Positions 54,015 to 62,578 of a stretch of DNA of 64,000 nt are shown one piece after another. A program made the position numbers and the translations under genes. Position 1 is the stretch's first letter. Each line of letters begins with the position of its first letter. The notes below the pieces were generated by a model. It saw only the letters and a list, made by a program, of their open reading frames with translations, was not told where the DNA came from and did not search any database. This DNA is from a bacterium. Its GTDB lineage: Bacteria; Bacteroidota; Ignavibacteria; Kapaibacteriales; UBA2268. The stretch covers positions 1 to 64,000 of the forward strand of contig JANJTB010000002.1 in assembly GCA_024711295.1 (NCBI GenBank), in the 5' to 3' direction.

Positions 54015-56150
54015 TTATATTTGAATAAACTTTCCTGTTCTCAATGATTCATTAACGGCAAATGTAGTCTTTGTTACTAAATATATATCTTCAAAACTTA
54101 TTGGCATTTCTTTACCGTTTTTTACAGCATCAAGGAACAGCTTTATCTCTTCATTAATTCCCTTTTTCCCATCCGACTTGATATCTTTTCTTTTTTGATT
54201 GGCATAAGTAGTAACAATCTCAAAATTGTTCATTATTACTGATTGTCGCATACAATGAACTTCACAATACTCTTTAGGGAGCAAGGAATCTCCGTTTGCA
54301 TGATAAATTATATTTCCTATCGAACCATCTGAAAATTGAATATTAATTGATATATTGTCGTCATCATTGATTTCACTATTACTTGAAGAAATTGCCATAG
54401 CAGATACAATAGTTGGTTTACTATCTGTTAGGTAAATCATTGTATCAATAAAATGACATACTTCTCCAATTATTCTGCCTCCTTGCTCAATCTGTTGTAC
54501 CCAATGAGATTTTGGAATTAATCCTGCATTGACTCTGTAACTAATCACCATTGGTTCTGAGCGGTTAGCCATAAAATCTTTAATAAATTTGAAAGTTTTG
54601 CTGAACCGTCTATTAAAACCAACCATCAGACGATGATTGTTTAATTGGATACTTTGGGATAGTTCATCTAATTGTAATTGATTAATTGCTAATGGCTTTT
54701 CTACAAATACAGGTTTATTGGTCTTAAGAGATTTCAAAACATAATCAAAGTGTGAATCATGTCGCGAAGCAACAAACACCAAATTTACTCTATCATCATT
54801 AATAATATCATCACCATCAGCAGAGTAAAAATCAAATCCTAAATTTTCAGCAGAAGATCGAGCATTTACGGGATTTTGTGAAGCTACACCTGTTAATTTT
54901 ACTCCATATTCTTTAACCGCAGGAATCAAGTAATTCCTTGCAAAAGCACCCATGCCTATGAATCCAACATTCAAATTGTCTGCTGGTTCAATTTTTCTTA
55001 AATTTACATAATTATATTTTAATTCTTTTTCAGTACTATATTCAAGTAAAATTCCAATAAATGGTTCACTTACTTTTCCGGTTACCAAATTATAAGCTGA
55101 TTCTGCTTGCAATAAATTGAATGTATGAGTGGTCAAAAATTCAAAGTTTAGCTTTTTATCAGCCAATAATTCAAGTATAGAAGACATATTCCTATTTTCT
55201 GTCCATCTAACATAAGCAAAAGGATAATCTATTCCTTTCTCTTCGTAATAGGTGTCATATCTGCCGGGACCATAAGAGCATGATATTTTTAAGTCTATTT
55301 CTTTCATGTAAAAAGGTGTACGTGGTATATTCATACCTACAGCACCTACAATTACAACCTTACCCTTTTTACGACATATATCAAGAGCAAACTCAATTGG
55401 TTGATTTGAACTCGTGCCTGCTGTTATAAGAACACTATCACATCCTAAGCCTGAAGTAAATGACTTAATTATATTTCTAGATTCATCATTACTTTTACAG
55501 GTCATATCTGCACCAGAGGACTTTGCCCTTTCAAATAAAGACTCATTAATATCTATTCCAATTACCTTGCAACCTGATGCTTTAAGGAGTTGAACAGTAA
55601 TTTGACCTATTAACCCAAGCCCGATTACAGCAACTTTTTCACCGATTCTAACATCGGCTTGCCTAACTCCATGTAATGCAATAGAAGCAACTGTTGTATA
55701 TGCTGCTGACTTAAGGTCACAATCTTGTGGAACTTTGACAGCCAAATTTTCTGGTACAGAGATTAATTCTGCATGGTTTGCATATCCGGCTCCTGCAACA
55801 GCGACTCTATCACCAACTTTAAAATTGCTGCTTTTACTCTCAATAACAACACCAGAGGCACTATAACCCAAAGATTTATACGAATCTAGTTTCGATTTAA
55901 CTCTTTGATATGTAGAGAATATGCCTTCTTTTTTAATAAAATCCAATACAAGCTTCACATCTTCTGGTTGTTTTTTTGCTCTTTCAATTATTGACGATTG
56001 GGCTTTTGCAACTGAACTTTTCTCTGTACCGGCACTAATTAATGAATAATGTGTTCTGACCAAAATCCCTCCGGGAATACATTTGGGTGGTGGGAGTTCG
56101 GCTACAACGATATTTCCTTTTTTCTGATATTGAATGACTTGGAGCATCAA
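54015..56150 (-). CDS. Bi-domain oxidoreductase (alcohol dehydrogenase-like + Gfo/Idh/MocA)
   Basis: 711 aa. Residues 1-355 form a medium-chain dehydrogenase (GYSASGVVIES, VGDRVAVAG, VAVIGLGLIGQITVQLL Rossmann motif). Residues 370-711 form a Gfo/Idh/MocA oxidoreductase (VGFIGMGAFARNYLIPAV, FVEKPLAINQ with the family Lys, GGRIIGEVCHFIDTMIYL with the His). This fusion is a known family in exopolysaccharide and nucleotide-sugar clusters, where it probably oxidises or epimerises an activated sugar. It is the first gene of the run that includes the GH2-like protein, purC and rodA. Possible -7 box TATTTTTG at 56194-56187. Confidence 0.88.
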   Translation of the reverse strand: MMLQVIQYQKKGNIVVAELPPPKCIPGGILVRTHYSLISAGTEKSSVAKAQSSIIERAKKQPEDVKLVLDFIKKEGIFSTYQRVKSKLDSYKSLGYSASGVVIESKSSNFKVGDRVAVAGAGYANHAELISVPENLAVKVPQDCDLKSAAYTTVASIALHGVRQADVRIGEKVAVIGLGLIGQITVQLLKASGCKVIGIDINESLFERAKSSGADMTCKSNDESRNIIKSFTSGLGCDSVLITAGTSSNQPIEFALDICRKKGKVVIVGAVGMNIPRTPFYMKEIDLKISCSYGPGRYDTYYEEKGIDYPFAYVRWTENRNMSSILELLADKKLNFEFLTTHTFNLLQAESAYNLVTGKVSEPFIGILLEYSTEKELKYNYVNLRKIEPADNLNVGFIGMGAFARNYLIPAVKEYGVKLTGVASQNPVNARSSAENLGFDFYSADGDDIINDDRVNLVFVASRHDSHFDYVLKSLKTNKPVFVEKPLAINQLQLDELSQSIQLNNHRLMVGFNRRFSKTFKFIKDFMANRSEPMVISYRVNAGLIPKSHWVQQIEQGGRIIGEVCHFIDTMIYLTDSKPTIVSAMAISSSNSEINDDDNISINIQFSDGSIGNIIYHANGDSLLPKEYCEVHCMRQSVIMNNFEIVTTYANQKRKDIKSDGKKGINEEIKLFLDAVKNGKEMPISFEDIYLVTKTTFAVNESLRTGKFIQI

Positions 56151-56186
56151 TAATTAATTTTTAATTTTTGCAATTTTAATAAGAAA

Positions 56187-56218
56187 CAAAAATAATCAAT
56201 AAACTTTAATTATTTTTG
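56187..56218. promoter_or_regulatory. Divergent -7 elements between the oxidoreductase and the outer-membrane-like gene
   Basis: TATTTTTG occurs on the minus strand (56194-56187) and on the plus strand (56211-56218), both fitting TAnnTTTG. Neither has a TTTG box at 19-20 nt. Confidence 0.3.
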
Positions 56219-56283
56219 CTTTATTTTTAAAGTGAATGGATGTTGATAGTGCAATGGATGAAATACATTAATTGGTTTGAGAT

Positions 56284-57441
56284 ATGATGTTTTTTATGAA
56301 ATATTCAATTTTAGTAGCTTTGATAATTTCATTTTCACAAACTTTCGCTATTTCTGAGTTTGTTATTAAACCTTCAATTTCAAATGGATATAGCGACAAT
56401 CCGTATATATTTGAAAATAAATTAAATTCATTAATCACTGAACTTAATTTAAAGTTTAATTACACACCTGATAATAGTAATTTTAAGTTAAAGTCTGAAT
56501 TTGAAAAAGTATTTTTCTTAAACTATCAAAATGGCAACTACATTAAATCAAATATAGAAGCAAATTATTCATTCCAGCCATTTGATTATCCATATTTTGA
56601 CTGTTCATCAGGATTGAAATTTTTTATCAGAGAAAATGATGTACAAAACTCTCACTTAAATAATTTAATGGTCTCTCCATATTTAGATTTGATTTTGTAC
56701 TCAGATATTGGTGTGCTGCGAATCGGTTATAATCCATATTTAAGAATTTTCAAAGATTTTGTAAACCTCAACAGTTTTAATCATTCCATTTATTTTGAAG
56801 TTGAGAAAGTTTTCCCCAGTGAGACAGGTGTTTTTCTGAGTTTAAATTTCAGAAACACAGAATACTATAGCATAAATCAATTAAACATCATAAAAAGATT
56901 TGAAAACAATAACTTCATGATGCCACAAATCATTGTAAATCACCAAAACGTGAATCAGTTTATTTATTCTAACTTATCATTATCACAATCAGTTGACGAA
57001 AACAAACATTTTGGAGTATCTTTTGGGTTGACAAAACACCTTAGCAACCATGGTGTATATTATACTTCAGGGAATACAGATTTGATAGATGAAAATAATC
57101 TATTTGTTGATAATAATAACTTCGACGAAATGAGCTTTGGTACTTTTTTCAAGTTGAAGATGGATCGTAATTTTGAATTTGAAATTGACGTCAGCAATTT
57201 TAACAGAGATTTTCAATTTTCTGAAAAATTGGTGGACTCCGTTTATAACGGAAATATTAAAAGAAAAGATTATGGATATATTTTTGGTGTAAATCTTTGT
57301 TACAAGTCAAAATTCCCTACAAAATCCATAGATTTTGTAAATATTGATTTTGGTTTAGACTTTATTTCAAATTATTCATGTACTAAAAACTATAGCTTTG
57401 AAACCTACTATTTGAAATTGTTAGGTTCAATTGGCATTTGA
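56284..57441 (+). CDS. Secreted outer-membrane-like protein of unknown function
   Basis: 385 aa; ATG at 56284, 56287 and 56296 (MKYSILVAL) are all possible. Signal peptide ending TFA is followed by strongly alternating hydrophobic/Asn sequence (LNLKFNYTPDNSNFKLKSEFE, YFEVEKVFPSETGVFLSLNFR) characteristic of outer-membrane barrels. I recognise no family. Its 3' end overlaps the convergent BrkB gene by 15 nt. Confidence 0.68.
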   Translation: MMFFMKYSILVALIISFSQTFAISEFVIKPSISNGYSDNPYIFENKLNSLITELNLKFNYTPDNSNFKLKSEFEKVFFLNYQNGNYIKSNIEANYSFQPFDYPYFDCSSGLKFFIRENDVQNSHLNNLMVSPYLDLILYSDIGVLRIGYNPYLRIFKDFVNLNSFNHSIYFEVEKVFPSETGVFLSLNFRNTEYYSINQLNIIKRFENNNFMMPQIIVNHQNVNQFIYSNLSLSQSVDENKHFGVSFGLTKHLSNHGVYYTSGNTDLIDENNLFVDNNNFDEMSFGTFFKLKMDRNFEFEIDVSNFNRDFQFSEKLVDSVYNGNIKRKDYGYIFGVNLCYKSKFPTKSIDFVNIDFGLDFISNYSCTKNYSFETYYLKLLGSIGI

Positions 57442-58332
57442 TAAATCATTATATTTGGCTTTGAGTTTTAAATCATATATATATTTACTTATTTCAGCAG
57501 ATAGCAATATTATCACTGCTGAATAATAAATCCATACTGCCATAGAAATTATGACGGCATAAGTGCCATAAAACTTACCGTAATTGCTTAACGAACTGAT
57601 GTACCAAGTAAATATATATCTTGATGCCTCAATTCCGATTACGCTGATTACAGTAGCCATTAAAGAAACTCGCTTTGGTGGTTTTTTGTTGGGAACAAAA
57701 TAAAATATAAAAATAAACAGAACAAATGAAGTAAGGACAGAAACAGTTGACAGAACAACCCAAGAAAATACACCTTCGAAAATCATTGGTGTAAATGAAT
57801 TGATTAAATCAATTACAAAATTTACTATAGGTAAGGCATAAGAATATATAAGTATCAATATAGAAACTATTATAGTCAGGAAAATATCCTTAAGCCAATA
57901 GATTAAAAAAAATCTCTCAGATGATATATCAAATATTTTATTCAAGCTTGTACGTATTGAGCTGACCAATGTAGATGAAATGTACAATAAACCAATCAAA
58001 CCAATCCAACCAAATAATGCAGAGTGCTGAGTAATCAATTTCAACTCATCCATCACATTGTGTATAAAATCGTAATTAGATTTTGTATCCGGCATATATG
58101 AATTAATCAGGTTTTCTATTGTAGAAATAATCATTTCCATATCAAAGAAGTTTTGAACTAAATAAATCGCCAGCAAAAATAATGGAAGCATATAAACGAT
58201 AATATTGAAGGCTATTCCCGAAGCCAACATGAACGTGTGATTTGCATCAATTCTATCATTTATAATTTTTAAGTGCTGAAAATTTTTTTTGATATATACA
58301 ATCAGTGTTTTGATGATGTTTAAAAATATCAT
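57427..58332 (-). CDS. YihY/BrkB family inner-membrane protein
   Basis: 301 aa with about six transmembrane segments. The signature MLASGIAFNIIVYMLPLFLLAIYLVQ (about 32-57) and the IGLLYISSTLVSSIRTSLNKIF segment match the YihY/BrkB (ribonuclease BN-like) family. Despite the old RNase name the family is thought to be transporter-like; its activity is unresolved. Divergent from the Ig-like lipoprotein across a 61-nt gap. Confidence 0.9.
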   Translation of the reverse strand: MIFLNIIKTLIVYIKKNFQHLKIINDRIDANHTFMLASGIAFNIIVYMLPLFLLAIYLVQNFFDMEMIISTIENLINSYMPDTKSNYDFIHNVMDELKLITQHSALFGWIGLIGLLYISSTLVSSIRTSLNKIFDISSERFFLIYWLKDIFLTIIVSILILIYSYALPIVNFVIDLINSFTPMIFEGVFSWVVLSTVSVLTSFVLFIFIFYFVPNKKPPKRVSLMATVISVIGIEASRYIFTWYISSLSNYGKFYGTYAVIISMAVWIYYSAVIILLSAEISKYIYDLKLKAKYNDLSNAN

Positions 58333-58393
58333 AATTATTATGTCGAATATAGTTATTTTAGTTTTTTATTTTTAGCAAATTATTTATTTTTTC

Positions 58394-60112
58394 ATGTTAG
58401 TGAATTATTCAAATATATCATTTTTTTTGATTATATCTTCAATTATTTTATTTCTTGGAAGTTGTGCGAATCCACAACCACCTACAGGTGGTCCCCCCGA
58501 CACAACCCCACCGGTTATAACTGAATATTATCCTGAGAATAAAACTACAAATTTCAGCGATAGATTAGTCAAGCTTAGATTTAACAAATACATGGATAAA
58601 AGTAAGGTATTGGAAAATTTTTCGATTTCTCCTAATGTACCCGTAACATTTGATTGGAGTGGAAAGGTCTTAGAAATTGAATTGCCTGAAGATTTGGATA
58701 CTTCAATTACCTATTCAATAAGTCTTGGAACCGAGTATTCAGATTTGTACAACAATAAACCAGAAACAGCATTTTCACTGATATTTTCTGCAGGAGATAA
58801 GATTGACTCTGGATTTGTTTCAGGCAAAGTATATGACAATAGTCCGCAAGGAGCTTATATTTACTGTTACTCACTTGATAATATTAATCCTGACACATTA
58901 AATCCTTCAAAAACACAGCCAGATTACAGAGTTCAGCTCGGTACAAACGGGGAATTTAGGATAACTGCATTAAAAGACGGTAAATACAGAATATTTTCGA
59001 TTAAAGACCAGTTCAAAAACTTTTTATACGATCCGAGTGATAATTATTCCTCTTCTCTAACAGATTTGGTAGTGAAAGGTGCTAAATCTGAGCCGACAAT
59101 TTTGAAACTCGGTCCCCCAATAGACAACATGGGACCATCATTAATAGATGCCACGTCAGAATATTCCAATAGGATTTCTTTGAAGTTCAGTGAAAGAATT
59201 GATCCAAATTTTGTAAGCTCGAAATCATTTGAATTATTTACACCTGATAGTATAAAAAACTCGATTATCGCAACATGGATTCATTGGGAAAACAAGTCAA
59301 AAGTTGAACTTTTAACTAAAGAATCACTTGATACTAACAAAACATGGATTATTAAAGCAATTACCGGCAAAGAGTATGCTATACGCGATACAATTGGCAA
59401 CCTAATAATTGATTCATTGAATACAATGAGATTCAAAGCTTCCGCAATTACTGATACCGGCAAAATTACATTACTATACACACCTTTGAAAGATAGCGCT
59501 GAATATATCAAAGTAAGCCCCAAATTAGATTTTATTTTTGACAGAGCATTGGATACAACGAATTCTTCAATTAACATATCAATAAAAAATGCTGAATCAA
59601 AGGAAAAAGTTGACACCGAAATTATTATCAACTCATCAGAAATTTCAGTTTTAACAAAAAAAGAATTAAAAGACAATACCTGGTACATTATTGAAGCAAA
59701 GTTGAAGAATATCAAAAGTGCGAATAATGAAAATTCAATTGACTCGAATATTACAATGCACTTCAAAACAGTAGATTACAAAACAAAGGGTAGTATTTCA
59801 GGGAAAGTACAATTTGACGTAGATATCTGTGATTTTTCGAAAATATTGATTTTGAAGAGCAAAGGTGGTAAAGATATTTATTACAAGGAATTAGGCAATA
59901 ACAATGAGTGGAGTTTCAAAAATATTGAAACGGGAGAATACACTGCTGAGTTGTTCTGTGATGTTGATGGTGATGGCAAATATTCATTTGGAACACCTTA
60001 TCCTTTTACTTATTCAGAACCCTTTGTGGTTTTTGAAGATGTTCTAAAAATTAAGCCCCGCTGGGAGCTTGAAAATATTATTTTAAATGTCAAGAATTCG
60101 CATGCACACTAA
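58394..60112 (+). CDS. Ig-like domain lipoprotein
   Basis: 572 aa. A lipobox FLGSC near residue 24 identifies a lipoprotein, followed by NPQPPTGGPPDTTPPVI, the conserved start of the Bacteroidota Ig-like (SbsA-type, Big_5) family. Three or more Ig-like units follow (for example PENKTTNFSDRLVKLRFNKYMDKSKV, KFSERIDPNFVSSKSFELF), with a C-terminal SdrD B-like repeat (CDVDGDGKYSFGTPYPFTYSEPF). Surface or periplasmic lipoprotein; role unknown. Its end overlaps trkH by 26 nt at the chosen start. Confidence 0.9.
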   Translation: MLVNYSNISFFLIISSIILFLGSCANPQPPTGGPPDTTPPVITEYYPENKTTNFSDRLVKLRFNKYMDKSKVLENFSISPNVPVTFDWSGKVLEIELPEDLDTSITYSISLGTEYSDLYNNKPETAFSLIFSAGDKIDSGFVSGKVYDNSPQGAYIYCYSLDNINPDTLNPSKTQPDYRVQLGTNGEFRITALKDGKYRIFSIKDQFKNFLYDPSDNYSSSLTDLVVKGAKSEPTILKLGPPIDNMGPSLIDATSEYSNRISLKFSERIDPNFVSSKSFELFTPDSIKNSIIATWIHWENKSKVELLTKESLDTNKTWIIKAITGKEYAIRDTIGNLIIDSLNTMRFKASAITDTGKITLLYTPLKDSAEYIKVSPKLDFIFDRALDTTNSSINISIKNAESKEKVDTEIIINSSEISVLTKKELKDNTWYIIEAKLKNIKSANNENSIDSNITMHFKTVDYKTKGSISGKVQFDVDICDFSKILILKSKGGKDIYYKELGNNNEWSFKNIETGEYTAELFCDVDGDGKYSFGTPYPFTYSEPFVVFEDVLKIKPRWELENIILNVKNSHAH

Positions 60113-61862
60113 TACATACCATAAGACCAAATATATTTTGGACTTAATTTTAGTTGGAATTGGCTTGATATCCCTAATTTGTTTTATTTTTGTAAGTGGC
60201 TTTTATCTCACTAATGAGTGGTATAGATTCTTTTTAATTACCAGTAAAATCACTCTCGGAATTTTCGTATTACAGGAACTAATAAGATGGTTCATTGTTC
60301 CAGATAAACGAGTATATGCAAGGTCCAGAATTGCCGAATCTCTTATTGTAATTTTGGTTATTTCTGAAGAAATTTTTCCAAGTTCTGTTCTAAGTTGGCT
60401 AGCAATTATTTTACCTGAGATGTCAATTAATGAATACTCATTGCTATTAATTTCATTGACTCAGTTAGCTGTATTAATATCAATCTTAATCAAAGCTCTC
60501 CGATACAACAGGTACATTAATAAGATTCAATTAAACTCTGGCTCTTTACTAACGATTAGTTTTATTTTAGTAATTGCAATTGGTACATTCTTTTTGCTGT
60601 TACCAAGGTCAGTTAGTTATGGAGAGCAACCACTCAGTTTTACAAATGCACTATTTACATCTGTCAGTGCAGTATGCGTTACCGGGTTAGTTGTTGTTGA
60701 TACTGCTACTCAATTTTCGATATTTGGTAAATTGATAATTGGGACATTGATACAAGTTGGTGGTCTTGGTTTAATGACGTTAACTTCATTTATTGCTATC
60801 ATGGTTTCAGGCAACCTAAGCGTGAGAGCAAAGGTTTTGATGAAAGATATTTTATCACAAGAAAATATAAATGAAGGAATAAATCTACTTTTCAAAATCC
60901 TTGCTTTTACATTCTTTATTGAAATTATTGGAGCAATTTTACTTTACCTTTCAATTAGCAATTGGAGCTTAATAAACTTTAACAAGGGTGTTTTTTTTGA
61001 TTGTTTATTTCATTCAATCTCTGCATTCTGCAATGCAGGATTTTCGGTCTATTCTGAAGGATTAATGAAGCAAAACATACAATCGAATTATACATTTATC
61101 TCAGTAATTATGGTTTTGATTGTTTTAGGCGGTTTAGGATTTTTTACATTGAATGATGTTTTTAGGAATTTTTGGAAAAAACAGAATAGAAGAAAAATAA
61201 AAATTTCAAGTAAAATTATAATAATCACCACATTAATATTAATTATTAGTGGAATGATTGTATTTTCAGTATTCGAAAGTACTTTATTTTCTTATACAAA
61301 CTTAATTGATCAATTTTTCCATTCATTATTTTTGTCTGTTACATCAAGAACTGCCGGCTTTAATGCATTACCTATGGACGTCATATCCAATGCAGGAATT
61401 ATGTTTCTTATAATTCTCATGTGGATTGGCGCATCCCCTGGCTCTACAGGGGGTGGAGTAAAAACTTCAACTGTTGCGGTTGCAATAATTACTCTTTTCA
61501 ATTATATTCGGGGTAAGGAACGCATTGAAGTGTTCAAACGGGAAATTAGCCCTGAAAACTCAAAGCAGGCATTGATGGTAATCACTTCGTCACTGTTGTT
61601 TCTTGGATTTGGAACTACTATGCTTGTATGGATAGAGCCAAACATTGAACCTCTACACCTCATTTTCGAAGCTACATCAGCCATCTCAACTGTAGGGCTG
61701 TCAATTGGAATAACACCAAGTCTGACAGATTTTTCAAAATACATTTTGATTATACTTATGTTTGTTGGCAGAATAGGTGTATTTACATTCTTTCTTTCTC
61801 TATACAAACCTAAATCTGAACCGAGGTTTAGATTACCTTCTGAAAAAATTATGATAGGATAG
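60087..61862 (+). CDS. trkH: TrkH/KtrB family potassium uptake channel subunit
   Basis: 591 aa, starting at ATG 60087 or 60102. About twelve transmembrane segments. The four selectivity-filter-like repeats are visible: SVSAVCVTGL, SISAFCNAGFS, SVTSRTAGFN and ATSAISTVGLS. The long N-terminal region (about 130 residues, four helices) precedes the first pore repeat. It forms the K+ (or Na+)-coupled pore regulated by the RCK-domain protein encoded directly downstream (2-nt gap). Confidence 0.95.
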   Translation: MSRIRMHTNTYHKTKYILDLILVGIGLISLICFIFVSGFYLTNEWYRFFLITSKITLGIFVLQELIRWFIVPDKRVYARSRIAESLIVILVISEEIFPSSVLSWLAIILPEMSINEYSLLLISLTQLAVLISILIKALRYNRYINKIQLNSGSLLTISFILVIAIGTFFLLLPRSVSYGEQPLSFTNALFTSVSAVCVTGLVVVDTATQFSIFGKLIIGTLIQVGGLGLMTLTSFIAIMVSGNLSVRAKVLMKDILSQENINEGINLLFKILAFTFFIEIIGAILLYLSISNWSLINFNKGVFFDCLFHSISAFCNAGFSVYSEGLMKQNIQSNYTFISVIMVLIVLGGLGFFTLNDVFRNFWKKQNRRKIKISSKIIIITTLILIISGMIVFSVFESTLFSYTNLIDQFFHSLFLSVTSRTAGFNALPMDVISNAGIMFLIILMWIGASPGSTGGGVKTSTVAVAIITLFNYIRGKERIEVFKREISPENSKQALMVITSSLLFLGFGTTMLVWIEPNIEPLHLIFEATSAISTVGLSIGITPSLTDFSKYILIILMFVGRIGVFTFFLSLYKPKSEPRFRLPSEKIMIG

Positions 61863-61864
61863 TT

Positions 61865-62563
61865 ATGAACAAAAAATTTTGTATTATTGGATTAGGTAAC
61901 TTTGGTATAAGTTTAGCATTGTATCTGAATGATGAAGGTGCCGAAGTAATGGTGATTGAGAAGGACCTCAAAAAAGTAGAATATGCTGCAGAAAGAGTAG
62001 CTCTTGCAGTGCAAATGGATTCTACTGAAGAAAAATCACTCATTAGTCTTGGAATAAAGGATATGGATGCTGTAATCGTTGCTATTGGAGAGGATTTCGA
62101 AGCATCTCTTAACACTGTAGCCATTCTGCAGGAATTGGGTGTTCAGAAAATATATGCTCGTGTCATATCTCCAATTCATGAAAGACTTCTTAAACTAATG
62201 AATATTACCGATTTGCTCTATCCTGAAGCAGAGGCTGCAAGACATCTTGTCAATAGATTGCTTATACCAGGTCTTTTGGAATCTTTTGAAATTTCTAAAG
62301 ATTTTGGTATTTTTGAAATTAATACTCCAAAATATCTTGTTGGGAAAACGCTCCTTGAAGCAAATTTAAGGAAAGAGTATAATTTAAATTTAGTAACTGT
62401 GAAGCAATTAAAATTCAAGAAGAAAAACACAATTTTTTCTGAAAATACAGAAAAGTATGACGTAGTTGGGGTCATCAAGCCCGATTATGTATTTATAGAA
62501 ACTGATGTATTGGTATTATTTGGCAAAGAAAGTGATTTTAAAGATTTGTTAAAGATTGTTTAA
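61865..62563 (+). CDS. ktrA: TrkA/KtrA family K+ uptake regulator (RCK domain)
   Basis: 232 aa, a single RCK_N plus RCK_C unit, the KtrA size rather than the duplicated TrkA. The nucleotide motif GLGNFGISLAL (residues 9-19) with an acidic EKD at the end of the second strand binds NAD(H) or ATP/ADP. The C-terminal part (LKIV end, GKTLLEANLRKEYNLNLVTV) is RCK_C. It gates the TrkH channel encoded upstream. Confidence 0.95.
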   Translation: MNKKFCIIGLGNFGISLALYLNDEGAEVMVIEKDLKKVEYAAERVALAVQMDSTEEKSLISLGIKDMDAVIVAIGEDFEASLNTVAILQELGVQKIYARVISPIHERLLKLMNITDLLYPEAEAARHLVNRLLIPGLLESFEISKDFGIFEINTPKYLVGKTLLEANLRKEYNLNLVTVKQLKFKKKNTIFSENTEKYDVVGVIKPDYVFIETDVLVLFGKESDFKDLLKIV

Positions 62564-62578
62564 TTTATTTTTTGATTT

